From CAYFRC01 sp050946115 (GTDB lineage: Bacteria; Bacillota; Clostridia; Christensenellales; Aristaeellaceae): DNA of 64,000 bases. Shown here in pieces: positions 27,292-34,906 of the stretch. Positions within the stretch are counted from its first letter, which is position 1. Every line of letters starts with the position of its first letter. Position numbers and translations under genes: made by a program. The notes under the pieces are model-generated. The model did no database searches. It was not told the DNA's origin and saw only the letters and a program-made list of their open reading frames with translations. The stretch covers positions 87,424-151,423 of the forward strand of contig JBMNUF010000005.1 of NCBI GenBank assembly GCA_050946115.1, read 5' to 3'.

Positions 27292-29034
27292 ATGAATATG
27301 GTAACCTGTACGATCGACGGCATTTCGGTAACAGTGCCCGCCGGTTCCACCGTGCTTGAGGCCGCCAAGGCCGCGGGGGTTCGCATTCCCACACTGTGCT
27401 ACCTGAAGGATATCAACGAAATCGCCGCCTGCCGCATATGCGTCGTGGATACCGGCGCGAGAGCGCTCTCCGCCGCATGCGTCATGCCCGTTTCCGAGGG
27501 GCTGAATGTCAAAACCAACACGCCCGAGGTTCGCGAGGCGCGCAAGTGCGTATTGGAGCTCATGCTCTCCAACCACGACAAACAGTGCCTCTCCTGCGTC
27601 CGCTCCACCAACTGCGAATTGCAGAAGCTGTGCAACGAATACGGCGTGACCGACGAAAACGCCTATGCCGGCTACACCACGCCGCACGACATCGATGAGG
27701 TCTCTCCCTCCATCGTCCGCGACAACAAGAAGTGCATCGTGTGCCGCCGCTGCGTCGCGGTTTGCAGCAGCGTGCAGAAGGTGGGCGTCATCGGCCCCGT
27801 CATGCGCGGCTTCAACACGTCCATCGAATCCGCGTGGAACCTGCCGCTCGCGGAGACCGCCTGCATCAACTGCGGGCAGTGCATCGCCGTCTGCCCGACC
27901 GGCGCGCTCACCGAAAAGGACGACACGCAGAAGGTCTGGGCGGCGCTCGCCGACCCCGACAAGTACGTGGTCGTGCAGCCCGCGCCCTCCGTCCGCGCCG
28001 CCCTCGGCGAGGAGTTCGGCATCCCGATGGGCACTTCCGTCACCGGCAAGATGGCGTGCGCGCTGCGTCGCATGGGCTTTGACAAGGTGTTCGACACCGA
28101 CTACGGTGCGGACCTCACCATCATGGAAGAGGCGCACGAGCTGATTTCCCGCGTGCAGAACGGCGGCGTCCTCCCGATGATCACCTCCTGCTCGCCCGGC
28201 TGGGTCAAGTTCTGCGAGCACTACTATCCGGAGTTCCTGCCGAACCTGTCTTCCTGCAAATCCCCGCACCAGATGGAAGGCGCGATCATCAAGAGCTATT
28301 TCGCCGAGAAGAACGGCATCGATCCCAAGAAGATCGTGGTCGTGTCCGTCATGCCCTGCACCGCCAAGAAGTTCGAGGCGGCGCGCGAGGAGATGGCTCA
28401 GGACGAGCTGAAGGACGTCGACGTCGTCATCACCACCCGCGAACTCGCGAAGATGATCAAGCAGGCGAATATCGACTTTGCGGCGCTGCCCGATGAGGAT
28501 TTCGATCCCATGCTCGGCGAATCGACCGGCGCGGGCGTCATCTTCGGCGCGACCGGCGGCGTCATGGAAGCCGCGCTGCGCACCGCGTATGAGGCAATCA
28601 CCGGCGAGAAGTTGGAGAACGTGAATTTCGAGGCGGTCCGCGGCATCAAGGGCATCAAAGAAGCCTCTCTGAACCTCAACGGGCTCGAGGTCAACGTCGC
28701 CATCGCAAGCTCCACCGCCGCGGCGGCGGAGGTTCTCGACAGCATCAAGGAAGGCAAGAAGAACTACACCTTTATCGAGGTCATGGCGTGCCCGGGCGGC
28801 TGCGTCAACGGCGGCGGTCAGCCGATCGTCAGCCCCGAGCAGCGCGAGAAGGGCGATCCGCGCATTCTCCGCGCCAAGGCGCTGTACAACGAGGACGCCG
28901 AAAAGCCGATCCGCAAATCGCACGAAAACCCCTCGATCAAGAAGCTCTACGACGAGTTCCTCGGCAAGCCCAACAGCCACAAGGCGCACGAACTGCTCCA
29001 CACCCATTACGCAAGGCGCCCGAAATACAATTAG
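27292..29034 (+). CDS. hydA: [FeFe] hydrogenase catalytic subunit
   Basis: A 580-residue HydA. It has an N-terminal [2Fe-2S] domain (CYLKDINEIAACRICVV), the His-Cys cluster region (CLSCVRSTNCELQKLC), a 2x[4Fe-4S] ferredoxin (CIVCRRCVAVC and CINCGQCIAVCPTG) and the H-cluster domain. H-cluster motifs are L1 TSCSPGW, L2 MPCTAKKFEA and L3 EVMACPGGCVNGGGQP. L1 has Ser where many enzymes have a second Cys; I believe this variant is common in clostridial NAD-linked enzymes but cannot check it. It makes or oxidises H2 in the cytoplasm. The HydEFG maturases are not in this window. Confidence 0.95.
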   Translation: MNMVTCTIDGISVTVPAGSTVLEAAKAAGVRIPTLCYLKDINEIAACRICVVDTGARALSAACVMPVSEGLNVKTNTPEVREARKCVLELMLSNHDKQCLSCVRSTNCELQKLCNEYGVTDENAYAGYTTPHDIDEVSPSIVRDNKKCIVCRRCVAVCSSVQKVGVIGPVMRGFNTSIESAWNLPLAETACINCGQCIAVCPTGALTEKDDTQKVWAALADPDKYVVVQPAPSVRAALGEEFGIPMGTSVTGKMACALRRMGFDKVFDTDYGADLTIMEEAHELISRVQNGGVLPMITSCSPGWVKFCEHYYPEFLPNLSSCKSPHQMEGAIIKSYFAEKNGIDPKKIVVVSVMPCTAKKFEAAREEMAQDELKDVDVVITTRELAKMIKQANIDFAALPDEDFDPMLGESTGAGVIFGATGGVMEAALRTAYEAITGEKLENVNFEAVRGIKGIKEASLNLNGLEVNVAIASSTAAAAEVLDSIKEGKKNYTFIEVMACPGGCVNGGGQPIVSPEQREKGDPRILRAKALYNEDAEKPIRKSHENPSIKKLYDEFLGKPNSHKAHELLHTHYARRPKYN

Positions 29035-29042
29035 TCCACGTT

Positions 29043-29076
29043 ATCGACCCCTCCGCGGCATCGTGGAGGGGTCGAT
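29043..29076 (+). terminator. Long hairpin after hydA
   Basis: ATCGACCCCTCC (29043-29054) is perfectly complementary to GGAGGGGTCGAT (29065-29076). The T-run after it is weak (GTTATT), so termination is likely but not certain. Confidence 0.7.
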
Positions 29077-29313
29077 GTTATTCATGGAGGGGTACCTGCC
29101 TGAAATGCGGAAAACGAGGCCCAAATGCAGGCACGACCTGATTAAATAGGAAGGTAAACACCGCTGCCGCATATGCGGCCTCACCGATACGACGACATAT
29201 CATGACGACGATGCGCAATATGGTGCCGCCCCGTTAAATTTTTACAAACGCAACGTTCTCCCTCGTTTCGCCATCCGCCCATACGTATTCTGTCATCGAG
29301 AAGGAGTGAGCCT
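29077..29313. other. Intergenic region before sigI
   Basis: I see no credible gene here. There is a perfect 14-bp palindrome GCCGCATATGCGGC (29166-29179). CCGCCCCG (29226-29233) followed about 15 nt later by CGCAA could be an autoregulatory SigI-type promoter, but the match is loose. A GAAGGAG ribosome-binding site ends just before sigI. Confidence 0.4.
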
Positions 29314-30045
29314 ATGGCCAGTGCGCATCGGATTATAGAGGAAGTCTATGCCGCAAAGGACAATTCCCAAAGAGCGGACGATCTGATCCGTGCCTATGTC
29401 CCCTTCATCCGTGCGGAGGCTGCCAGGTTCATGGGCAGGCAGTGTACCGAGCGGGACGATGAGTATTCCATCGCCATGACGGCTTTTTACGAAGCGATCA
29501 TGGGGTACGAAAAGGGGCGGGGCACGTTCCTTGGGTATGCGGCGCTGTTGATTCGCAGCCGGCTCATCGATTACAGCCGAAGGGAGATTCGCCATCGCGG
29601 GCATCTGTCCCTGTATGAAAAGAGCGGCGAAGAGGATGATCGCACCCTGATGGATACCCTCGCCGACGACGAAGATGCGTATGAAGCCTCCGCCACGCGC
29701 GAGGCGACCCGGCGCGAAATCGAAGAACTGTCCGCGGTCATGGCACAGTTCAACGTGACTTTTTCCGATGTTGCAGACAACTGCCCCAAGCAGGAGCGAA
29801 CGCTCGCGGCTTGTGCCGCGGCCGTCCGGTATGCGAAAGAAAATCCCCGGTTGCTGGACGAACTATTGCGAACCAAAAAACTGCCGATGGCACAGCTCGT
29901 CCTCGGTTCCGGCGTGGAGCGAAAAACGCTGGAACGGCACCGACAATACATAGTAGCCATGCTGCTGATCCAGACCAACGGGTATGAAATCATCCGGGGA
30001 CACCTGCGGCATGTCCTCACGAGAAAGGAGGCCGCATCGAAATGA
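29314..30045 (+). CDS. sigI: RNA polymerase sigma factor SigI
   Basis: A 243-residue sigma-70-family factor of the SigI type. Region 2 includes LIRAYVPFIRAEAARFMGR, DDEYSIAMTAFYEAIMGYEKGRG and GYAALLIRSRLIDYSRRE; the C-terminal part ends in a SigI-specific region with GSGVERKTLERHRQYIVAMLLIQ and a ...NGYEIIRGHLRHVL tail. SigI responds to heat, envelope or polysaccharide signals through its cognate membrane anti-sigma factor. The stop codon overlaps the rsgI ATG by four bases (ATGA), the standard sigI-rsgI arrangement. Confidence 0.92.
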   Translation: MASAHRIIEEVYAAKDNSQRADDLIRAYVPFIRAEAARFMGRQCTERDDEYSIAMTAFYEAIMGYEKGRGTFLGYAALLIRSRLIDYSRREIRHRGHLSLYEKSGEEDDRTLMDTLADDEDAYEASATREATRREIEELSAVMAQFNVTFSDVADNCPKQERTLAACAAAVRYAKENPRLLDELLRTKKLPMAQLVLGSGVERKTLERHRQYIVAMLLIQTNGYEIIRGHLRHVLTRKEAASK

Positions 30046-30848
30046 AATATATCGTAATGGAATGTCATCCCGGCTATGCGGTGGTTCTGGATGAAAACGG
30101 GCGGTTCCTAAAAGTCGCCAATATGCGATACGAGGTCGGGCAGATTGTCGCGGATGTGATGGAAGTCGACGTCCCGCAGGCCGCGCCGATGAAAAAGAAA
30201 CCCATCGGGCTGTTCGTCTCACTGGCTGCCGTTGCCGCCGCCGTTCTCCTGATTCTCTTTATTCCGCAGTTCATGCGGCCCGATATGGTCTATGCGTCCG
30301 TGCATATGACCATGAACCCGCAGGTGCGGATCGATGTGGACCGAAACGATGCGGTAATCGGCCTTCGGGGCACCAACGAGGACGGAAACGTGCTGATAGA
30401 CGGTTACGGATATCAAGAAAAAGGCTTGGATCTGGTGGTCGCCGAGCTCATCGATCGGGCAATTCGGATGGACTTCCTCCGCGCGGGAGGCAAGCTCTCC
30501 CTTGCGCTGGATGCCAAGGATAGCGGATGGATCATAACACACGGTACTTCTCTCGGAAATCATGTCGACGAGTATCTCCGCGGCCGACTCTCCGTAACCA
30601 TCGTGATCACCGGCGACGGATACAGCAGGATTATCCTTCCCGCTTCCGCCGACGACGATGCGTACGATGACGACGATGATTACGACGACGATGATGATGA
30701 CGACGATGATTTCGACGGCGATGACGACGGCGATGACGACAATGATGACGATGACGATGACGATGATGACGATTACGACGTTAAACGCCGCGGCAGAAGA
30801 GCCGATAAAGATGACGACGACGACGATGATGACGACGATGATGACTAA
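30042..30848 (+). CDS. rsgI: Anti-sigma factor RsgI with poly-aspartate C-terminal tail
   Basis: A 268-residue RsgI. The cytoplasmic RsgI_N domain (residues 1-48, YIVMECHPGYAVVLDENGRF) binds SigI; KKKPIGLFVSLAAVAAAVLLILFIPQF is the transmembrane helix; VYASVHMTMNPQVRIDVDRND starts the extracytoplasmic core. Residues about 202-268 are almost entirely Asp (with a short KRRGRRADK break) instead of a carbohydrate-binding or enzymatic sensor. This tail could bind calcium or cell-wall cations; that is inference. The tail ends at the stop codon. Confidence 0.9.
   Translation: MKYIVMECHPGYAVVLDENGRFLKVANMRYEVGQIVADVMEVDVPQAAPMKKKPIGLFVSLAAVAAAVLLILFIPQFMRPDMVYASVHMTMNPQVRIDVDRNDAVIGLRGTNEDGNVLIDGYGYQEKGLDLVVAELIDRAIRMDFLRAGGKLSLALDAKDSGWIITHGTSLGNHVDEYLRGRLSVTIVITGDGYSRIILPASADDDAYDDDDDYDDDDDDDDDFDGDDDGDDDNDDDDDDDDDDYDVKRRGRRADKDDDDDDDDDDDD
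30650..30845 (+). repeat. GAY-codon microsatellite encoding the RsgI Asp tract
   Basis: Near-continuous GAC/GAT triplets with two interruptions (around 30700-30750 and 30779-30812). The mixture of GAC and GAT argues against a recent pure slippage expansion, but length variation between strains is likely. Confidence 0.9.
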
Positions 30849-31035
30849 CCCGCGCGAATACAGATGCATGTTTTTACGCCTGCTTCGGCCTTTCTCCGGG
30901 GCGGGCGTATTCTGTCTGTGCGAGGAAAAACGATATAAACCAAAAAAGCTTGCATCTGACCCCGCTTTTCCGGAATCGGCTCCGTAATCCTATATCGTAA
31001 GGCAAAACGACCAATTCAAAGGAGGATGATTCTCA

Positions 31036-31512
31036 ATGAAGAAGCTGCTCACTGTTCTTGCCTGTACTCTGGTAATTGCACTGTGCATCGGTATCTATCC
31101 CCTGATCGACAAGGGCAATCAAGCCAATGCCCGGGGAGGCGTCCTGTGGCTGTCCGTGAACCCGCAGATCTCCGTGTACTACGATGCCGGTGGAAACGTC
31201 ACCAACGTGGAAGCCCGCAACGAAGACGGCACCAAGATTCTTGCCGACTTCACCGGCTTCGAAGGCAAAGCGTGCAAGAGCGTGGTTGCCGAGCTGGTTA
31301 CCGCCATCGGCAAGGCGGGGTACTTCGTGGAGGAAGTCGAAGGCGGACGCCGCCGAATCACCCTCGAAATCGTATGTCCTTTATGTACCCTCCGTGGCCC
31401 GGAACCCTTGATTTTACTGGGTTTTCGGAGGGATCGAAAGCCAAAAATCATATATGTTCTCCCCATCAGTTCTCCCCAAAATCCGAGGTGTTTTTCGGGG
31501 GGCAGATGTTGA
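31036..31512 (+). CDS. Secreted RsgI-like domain protein, apparently truncated
   Basis: A 158-residue product with a signal-type N-terminus (KKLLTVLACTLVIALCIGIY). The mature part VLWLSVNPQISVYYDAGGNVTNVEARNEDG parallels the extracytoplasmic core of the RsgI just upstream (MNPQVRIDVDRNDAVIGLRGTNEDG). Homology seems to stop after ITLEIV near 31370. The last 45 residues (CPLCTLRGPEPL onwards) look like translated non-coding sequence containing inverted repeats, so the 3' end was probably replaced during an earlier insertion event next to the tRNA. AAAGGAGG precedes the ATG. ACCCCG and CGTAA, 18 nt apart upstream (30959-30987), could be a SigI-type promoter. Confidence 0.6.
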   Translation: MKKLLTVLACTLVIALCIGIYPLIDKGNQANARGGVLWLSVNPQISVYYDAGGNVTNVEARNEDGTKILADFTGFEGKACKSVVAELVTAIGKAGYFVEEVEGGRRRITLEIVCPLCTLRGPEPLILLGFRRDRKPKIIYVLPISSPQNPRCFSGGRC

Positions 31513-31521
31513 GATAAACAC

Positions 31522-31610
31522 GGAGAGGTATCGAAGTGGTCATAACGGGGCTGACTCGAAATCAGTTTGGGAGCAATCCCACGCGGGTTCGAATCCCGCC
31601 CTCTCCGCCA
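31522..31610 (+). tRNA. tRNA-Ser (CGA)
   Basis: An 89-nt class II cloverleaf with acceptor GGAGAGG/CCTCTCC, long variable arm TTGGGAGCAATCCCA, anticodon loop CTCGAAA with CGA at 31557-31559, T-arm GCGGGTTCGAATCCCGC and encoded GCCA. It lies directly beside the integrase gene and is the probable attachment site of the mobile element. Confidence 0.93.
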
Positions 31611-31617
31611 GATTTGA

Positions 31618-31655
31618 GTGGAAAGTGTCCAGAGACGGGCACTTTCCACTTTTTT
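31618..31655. terminator. Terminator between tRNA-Ser and the integrase gene
   Basis: GTGGAAAGTG (31618-31627) pairs with CACTTTCCAC (31640-31649), followed by six T. The T-run favours use by the plus-strand tRNA transcript. Confidence 0.85.
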
Positions 31656-31697
31656 CTGCCTTGCGGGATTACCCGCCGTGCTCTTGTTCCCCGACAT

Positions 31698-32852
31698 TCA
31701 TGAGGCTTTAATCCCAAGCCCGGAAAGCATCGCGTCAGCCGAAGACAGTTTGGAACTGTACTCCAGATGGGCGTAAATGTTGGCCGTCGTCGAGAAGTCG
31801 CTGTGACCAAGCCATTCCTGAATCTGCTTCATGGGAACTCCGCTGGAAAGCATCAATGAAGCGCAAGAGTGCCGGAGATCGTGGAACCTGATCCTGCGCA
31901 TGCCGTTCGCTTCAAGGAATCCGGCGAAAGTTGAAGAAATATATTCAGGTTTGATGAGGTCTCCGATTTCATTGACGCAGATATAATCTTCATATTCCCG
32001 GTTGTAGCAGCGTCCGCACAGCCGCCTGTTTTCCTTTTGTTCTTCCCGGAGGTTGAGAAGCCTTTCCTTGACGAAAGGAACCAAAGGAAGGGTTCTTCTG
32101 CTGGACTTGGTTTTTGTCGTGTCCTGGGCTACGAGAATATGCTTCCCGTCAAGACCAACGGACGTTACGGTGTGCTTGATCGTGATGGTGTCATGTTCGA
32201 AATCTACGGCTTCCCATTTGAGGCCAATTGCCTCGCTGCGGCGCAGGCCATAAAACGCACCGAGAAGAATCGGGATTTCCAGCTTGGTTCCCTTGGAGAC
32301 TTCAAAGAGCTTGTTGATTTCTTCCGCGTCGTAGAAGCTCGCGGAGAACTTTTCCTTCTTTGGCCGCTCCACCTTATCGGCTGGGTTGCCGGGAATGAGA
32401 TCGAGCTTCACGGCATATTTCAGAGCCTTATGGATGTTCGCGTGGTAGTGAATCACCGAGGAAGCGCTGACACGCTCCAGTTCCTTCAAGTAAAAGACCT
32501 GGATATCCTTTGCGGTCAGTTCCTTCAGAGTGATCCCTTTCTCTCTGAAATAGGGGCTGATGACCTTCTTAACCATATTGGTATAGGAAGCGAAGGTCGC
32601 TACGGCGATGGAGGATTTCACGACCCCAAGCCACTGTTCCATGTAGTCCGCGAATAGCATATCGTTTTCGGGCGGCGCGTCCTGAACGAATTGACGCCGC
32701 TGCTCCTGCAAAAATGCCTCCGCTCGTTTTTTGTTGCCTTTGACCGGTAGACCGGTCGCAATCCATTTTGTCTTCCGGTTTCCGAAGACATCGGTGTAGT
32801 TAAGTACCGCGTAGTAATAGCCTTTCTTTTCTCTTACATGTCCTGCTACCAT
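31698..32852 (-). CDS. int: Tyrosine recombinase (integrase)
   Basis: A 384-residue Tn916/ICE-type integrase. It has an N-terminal arm-type DNA-binding domain (KKGYYYAVLNYTDVFGNRKTKW), a SAM-like core-binding domain (about residues 60-150) and a C-terminal catalytic domain with Arg in FYGLRRSEAIGL, HDLRHSCASL, LGHSDFSTTANIY and the nucleophilic Tyr in NIYAHLEY. It would integrate and excise the element at tRNA-Ser. The ATG at 32852 follows AAAGGAG by 7 nt; longer readings lack a ribosome-binding site. Its promoter lies inside an inverted repeat. Confidence 0.93.
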   Translation of the reverse strand: MVAGHVREKKGYYYAVLNYTDVFGNRKTKWIATGLPVKGNKKRAEAFLQEQRRQFVQDAPPENDMLFADYMEQWLGVVKSSIAVATFASYTNMVKKVISPYFREKGITLKELTAKDIQVFYLKELERVSASSVIHYHANIHKALKYAVKLDLIPGNPADKVERPKKEKFSASFYDAEEINKLFEVSKGTKLEIPILLGAFYGLRRSEAIGLKWEAVDFEHDTITIKHTVTSVGLDGKHILVAQDTTKTKSSRRTLPLVPFVKERLLNLREEQKENRRLCGRCYNREYEDYICVNEIGDLIKPEYISSTFAGFLEANGMRRIRFHDLRHSCASLMLSSGVPMKQIQEWLGHSDFSTTANIYAHLEYSSKLSSADAMLSGLGIKAS

Positions 32853-32872
32853 TATGTACTCCTTTCTCGCAG

Positions 32873-32937
32873 GGCGGCACTTGTCGTTGACCGTGATAAT
32901 TATACTCATTCGATCTCACGACGACAAGGATGCCGCC
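32873..32937 (-). promoter_or_regulatory. int promoter within a long inverted repeat
   Basis: GGCGGCA-CTTGTCGT (32873-32887) is complementary to ACGACAAG-GA-TGCCGCC (32921-32937). Between and partly inside the arms the minus strand has TTGTCG (32927-32922), a 17-nt spacer and TATAAT (32904-32899). The arms could be bound by Xis or Int, or form a leader hairpin. Confidence 0.6.
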
Positions 32938-32957
32938 TTAAACCTATTTGAAATGAA

Positions 32958-33206
32958 TCAGACCGCCTGCTGCTGGCTCCGCGCGCCTATGCAGAGGAAT
33001 GTGAAAAGGTGAACCTTGGGGATACGATATGTCCGCCCGACTTTCAGACAGCAAAGCTGTCCGTCGCGGATGAGTTTGTAGCTGGTCTTGGTACTCACGC
33101 CAAGAATCCGGGATACTTGTTCGATATTCATAATGTCCGGGTAATCACGAAGCATGATCCGGTACGCCTCTTTCTGAGAAATCTTGCTTGCTCTGTCTGT
33201 ATTCAT
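32958..33206 (-). CDS. xis: Excisionase-like HTH protein
   Basis: An 82-residue MerR-type helix-turn-helix (HTH_17) protein. IMNIEQVSRILGVSTKTSYKLIRDGQLCCLKVGRTYRIPKVHLFTFL matches the excisionase-family DNA-binding fold, which selects att-flanking DNA and directs Int towards excision. It lies just upstream of int on the same strand, as in many Tn916-like elements. The function is inferred from fold and position. Confidence 0.82.
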   Translation of the reverse strand: MNTDRASKISQKEAYRIMLRDYPDIMNIEQVSRILGVSTKTSYKLIRDGQLCCLKVGRTYRIPKVHLFTFLCIGARSQQQAV

Positions 33207-33216
33207 GGTATGCTCC

Positions 33217-33717
33217 TTATGGCGCGTCGATTTCTTCGGGAATATCGACGTTACCGCCGATTCCGATAATCGCAGCTTCCTTGATTGCGTCTGTTTCCTT
33301 CCGGCTGAGCCTTCCGAGGTATTTCAGGCATTGCCGTTTATCTATGGTAGTGATCTGCTCGCCAAGGGCGATGCTGTCAGACGACAGGCCCTGGGTTTTC
33401 CGGATCAGGTAATGGGTGGGCTGGTCAGTTTTCTTCCACACCTTCGATGTGATTGGCACGATGACCAGCGTGGGAGAATAAAAGTTGCCGATATTGTTTT
33501 GCAGCAAAACCACGGGACGCACCCCACCCTGCACATGAGAACCGTCAAAGCCCATAGCGCCATAACCGAGGTCGGCTATGTAAAGGTCGCCGCGGCGAAA
33601 ATCCCAATCCTCTCTCAATTTACTTCTTCTCCTTTCACTCCGTTCGATGTTTCTGATTGCCAGATATGCGGTCATATCCAGGTAGCGTTCGCTGTTGAAT
33701 CTGTCCTGATAGGTCAT
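33217..33717 (-). CDS. PemK/MazF-family toxin-like protein
   Basis: A 166-residue protein whose last 120 residues match the PemK/MazF RNase fold: RRGDLYIADLGYGAMGFDGSHVQGGVRPVVLLQNN, then TLVIVPITSKVWKKTDQPTHYLI and SIALGEQITTIDKRQC. MazF-type toxins cleave mRNA. The 45-residue N-terminal extension is charged and may hold or replace an antitoxin function, because no separate MazE-like antitoxin gene is seen beside it. The ATG at 33717 follows GGAGG; an upstream open stretch to 33879 has no start signal. It could also be an accessory regulatory homologue without RNase activity. Confidence 0.78.
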   Translation of the reverse strand: MTYQDRFNSERYLDMTAYLAIRNIERSERRRSKLREDWDFRRGDLYIADLGYGAMGFDGSHVQGGVRPVVLLQNNIGNFYSPTLVIVPITSKVWKKTDQPTHYLIRKTQGLSSDSIALGEQITTIDKRQCLKYLGRLSRKETDAIKEAAIIGIGGNVDIPEEIDAP

Positions 33718-34189
33718 AAGTTCCTCCGATAAACTATGTAGAAGGAAGCCGGTCATCCAGCCGGAAGAACCGGCTTCCCATAAAGCGTGTTTTTTCTCTC
33801 TATTTGTCCTCGACGCCCCGAGAGAAGACTTTTCAGTCCGATGGGAATCATCAGGCGGCGGCTTGCAGGGCCGCACCATAGGAATCTAACCTCCCCGCCT
33901 TCTTTGTGGCCGGGCCGCGAATTACGGAAGTATCATTGTCCCCGACGCCCGTCCTGGCCGCTTCCGGTTGCAGACCGGTTTTTGTTACATGGGCTTTATC
34001 GCTCGTCCTTGCGGAGTCATGGCGCGCCTGTAAGAGTAGCTATTGGCATCGGGAATGTACCTGATGACTGGATATTCAGTTTTCAAGGAACTCAAACCAA
34101 TACGGTTTGGAGAAAACTGAATCCCATAACCCCATCGGGAGAGATTGTCCTCTCACCCGCAAACGGACATTTTTGAGAGGAATAACAAG
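33718..34189. other. Gene-free stretch with nested inverted repeats
   Basis: No convincing gene on either strand. GGAAGCCGGT and ACCGGCTTCC form a hairpin near 33743-33778. At 34074-34122 ATTCAGTTTTC pairs with GAAAACTGAAT and encloses CAAACC-AATAC-GGTTTG. CCTCTCA/TGAGAGG (34149-34180) forms a third stem. These may be terminators, a structured RNA or protein-binding sites. Confidence 0.5.
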
Positions 34190-34639
34190 TCACCCGAAAT
34201 ATTTTTTTGCTTTTTTTCTGATTAGCACGATCGTCGCAGTTACAGCCTGCTGGGTTTTGCCATGACGCTTTCCGTATGCGGTCGCGGATTCATCGCCGAG
34301 GATGCAGTGGAGGTAAACGTCAAGCTGTTCCGCGGTGAGAAGACGGCGAAACTCTTCCTCTTCGAGCTTCGTCTCCATTTCTATCGCACCGAAGTTGTTG
34401 TCTTCCTCCCAGCTCGACTTTTCATCATCGTGCGGAACGTCGAGAGAAAGCGTAGAGCCGTGTTCGTTGATTGCCATAAACTCACGGTAGATTCTTTTTT
34501 CTTCTGCGCGGAGGTATCTCATAACCTCATGGCTGATCTCTGCAACTTCTCCGGTTGCTCGCACCCTTGCCCAATAGTGCTTTGTGCCGTTTTCGGATGT
34601 AGTCCAGAGGTCGTAATCGAATTCTTTTGTTTTGAACAT
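34190..34639 (-). CDS. Small sigma-70 region-4-like regulator of the element
   Basis: A 149-residue protein. The C-terminus (RLLTAEQLDVYLHCILGDESATAYGKRHGKTQQAVTATIVLIRKKAKKYF) looks like a sigma region 4/HTH with an ECF-like recognition helix, similar to the small sigma-like proteins of Tn916-type elements. The N-terminal part (EVMRYLRAEEKRIYREFMAI) resembles the same group. It may activate excision or transfer genes. AAGGAG precedes the ATG. No close function is known to me. Confidence 0.65.
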   Translation of the reverse strand: MFKTKEFDYDLWTTSENGTKHYWARVRATGEVAEISHEVMRYLRAEEKRIYREFMAINEHGSTLSLDVPHDDEKSSWEEDNNFGAIEMETKLEEEEFRRLLTAEQLDVYLHCILGDESATAYGKRHGKTQQAVTATIVLIRKKAKKYFG

Positions 34640-34736
34640 TTTGTAATCTCCTTTGGTTTTTGATTTGGTGGAAGGTCAAAAACCGGAGATTACGGGTACT
34701 TGGCGATAAAGCAGAGCCAACGCTGGGACATGAAAA

Positions 34737-34776
34737 AACCTTTCCGCTGCCTGTAGCAGCCGAAAGGTCAAAAAAA
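34737..34776 (-). terminator. Terminator after the zinc-ribbon/ImmA operon
   Basis: On the minus strand ACCTTTC-GGCTGC / GCAGC-GGAAAGGT forms a strong stem, followed by six T. It is flanked by A/T runs on both sides, so it could act in either direction. Confidence 0.75.
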
Positions 34777-34778
34777 GA

Positions 34779-34845
34779 GCCGCATGACGGTGGTTATGAA
34801 ATCCCTGCCGAAAAAACAGAATCGGGTGATTCTGCTTCATGCGGC
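34779..34845. repeat. Nested inverted repeat
   Basis: GCCGCATGA (34779-34787) is complementary to TCATGCGGC (34837-34845), enclosing a second perfect hairpin CAGAATC-GGGT-GATTCTG (34817-34834). With the adjacent terminator it fills the 267-bp gap before the next gene. Confidence 0.75.
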
Positions 34846-34906
34846 ATTAGGATGACTACACCAATCAGGCGGCTCCAGAGCTCAGCTATGACTATTCAGT
34901 TGTTAT

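Noticed and set aside
30658..30987. Met/Thr-rich plus-strand frame inside the rsgI Asp tract
   Set aside because: It is a frame-shifted reading of the GAY triplet repeat, giving only ATG/ACG runs, with no ribosome-binding site.
31179..31697. Minus-strand frame covering the tRNA-Ser gene
   Set aside because: It translates through a tRNA and across repeats; apparent similarity to database proteins of this kind reflects mis-annotated tRNA regions.
33787..34176. Possible 129-codon plus-strand gene in the gap near 34 kb
   Set aside because: No ribosome-binding site, Arg/Pro/Trp-rich composition and overlap with inverted repeats; treated as non-coding.
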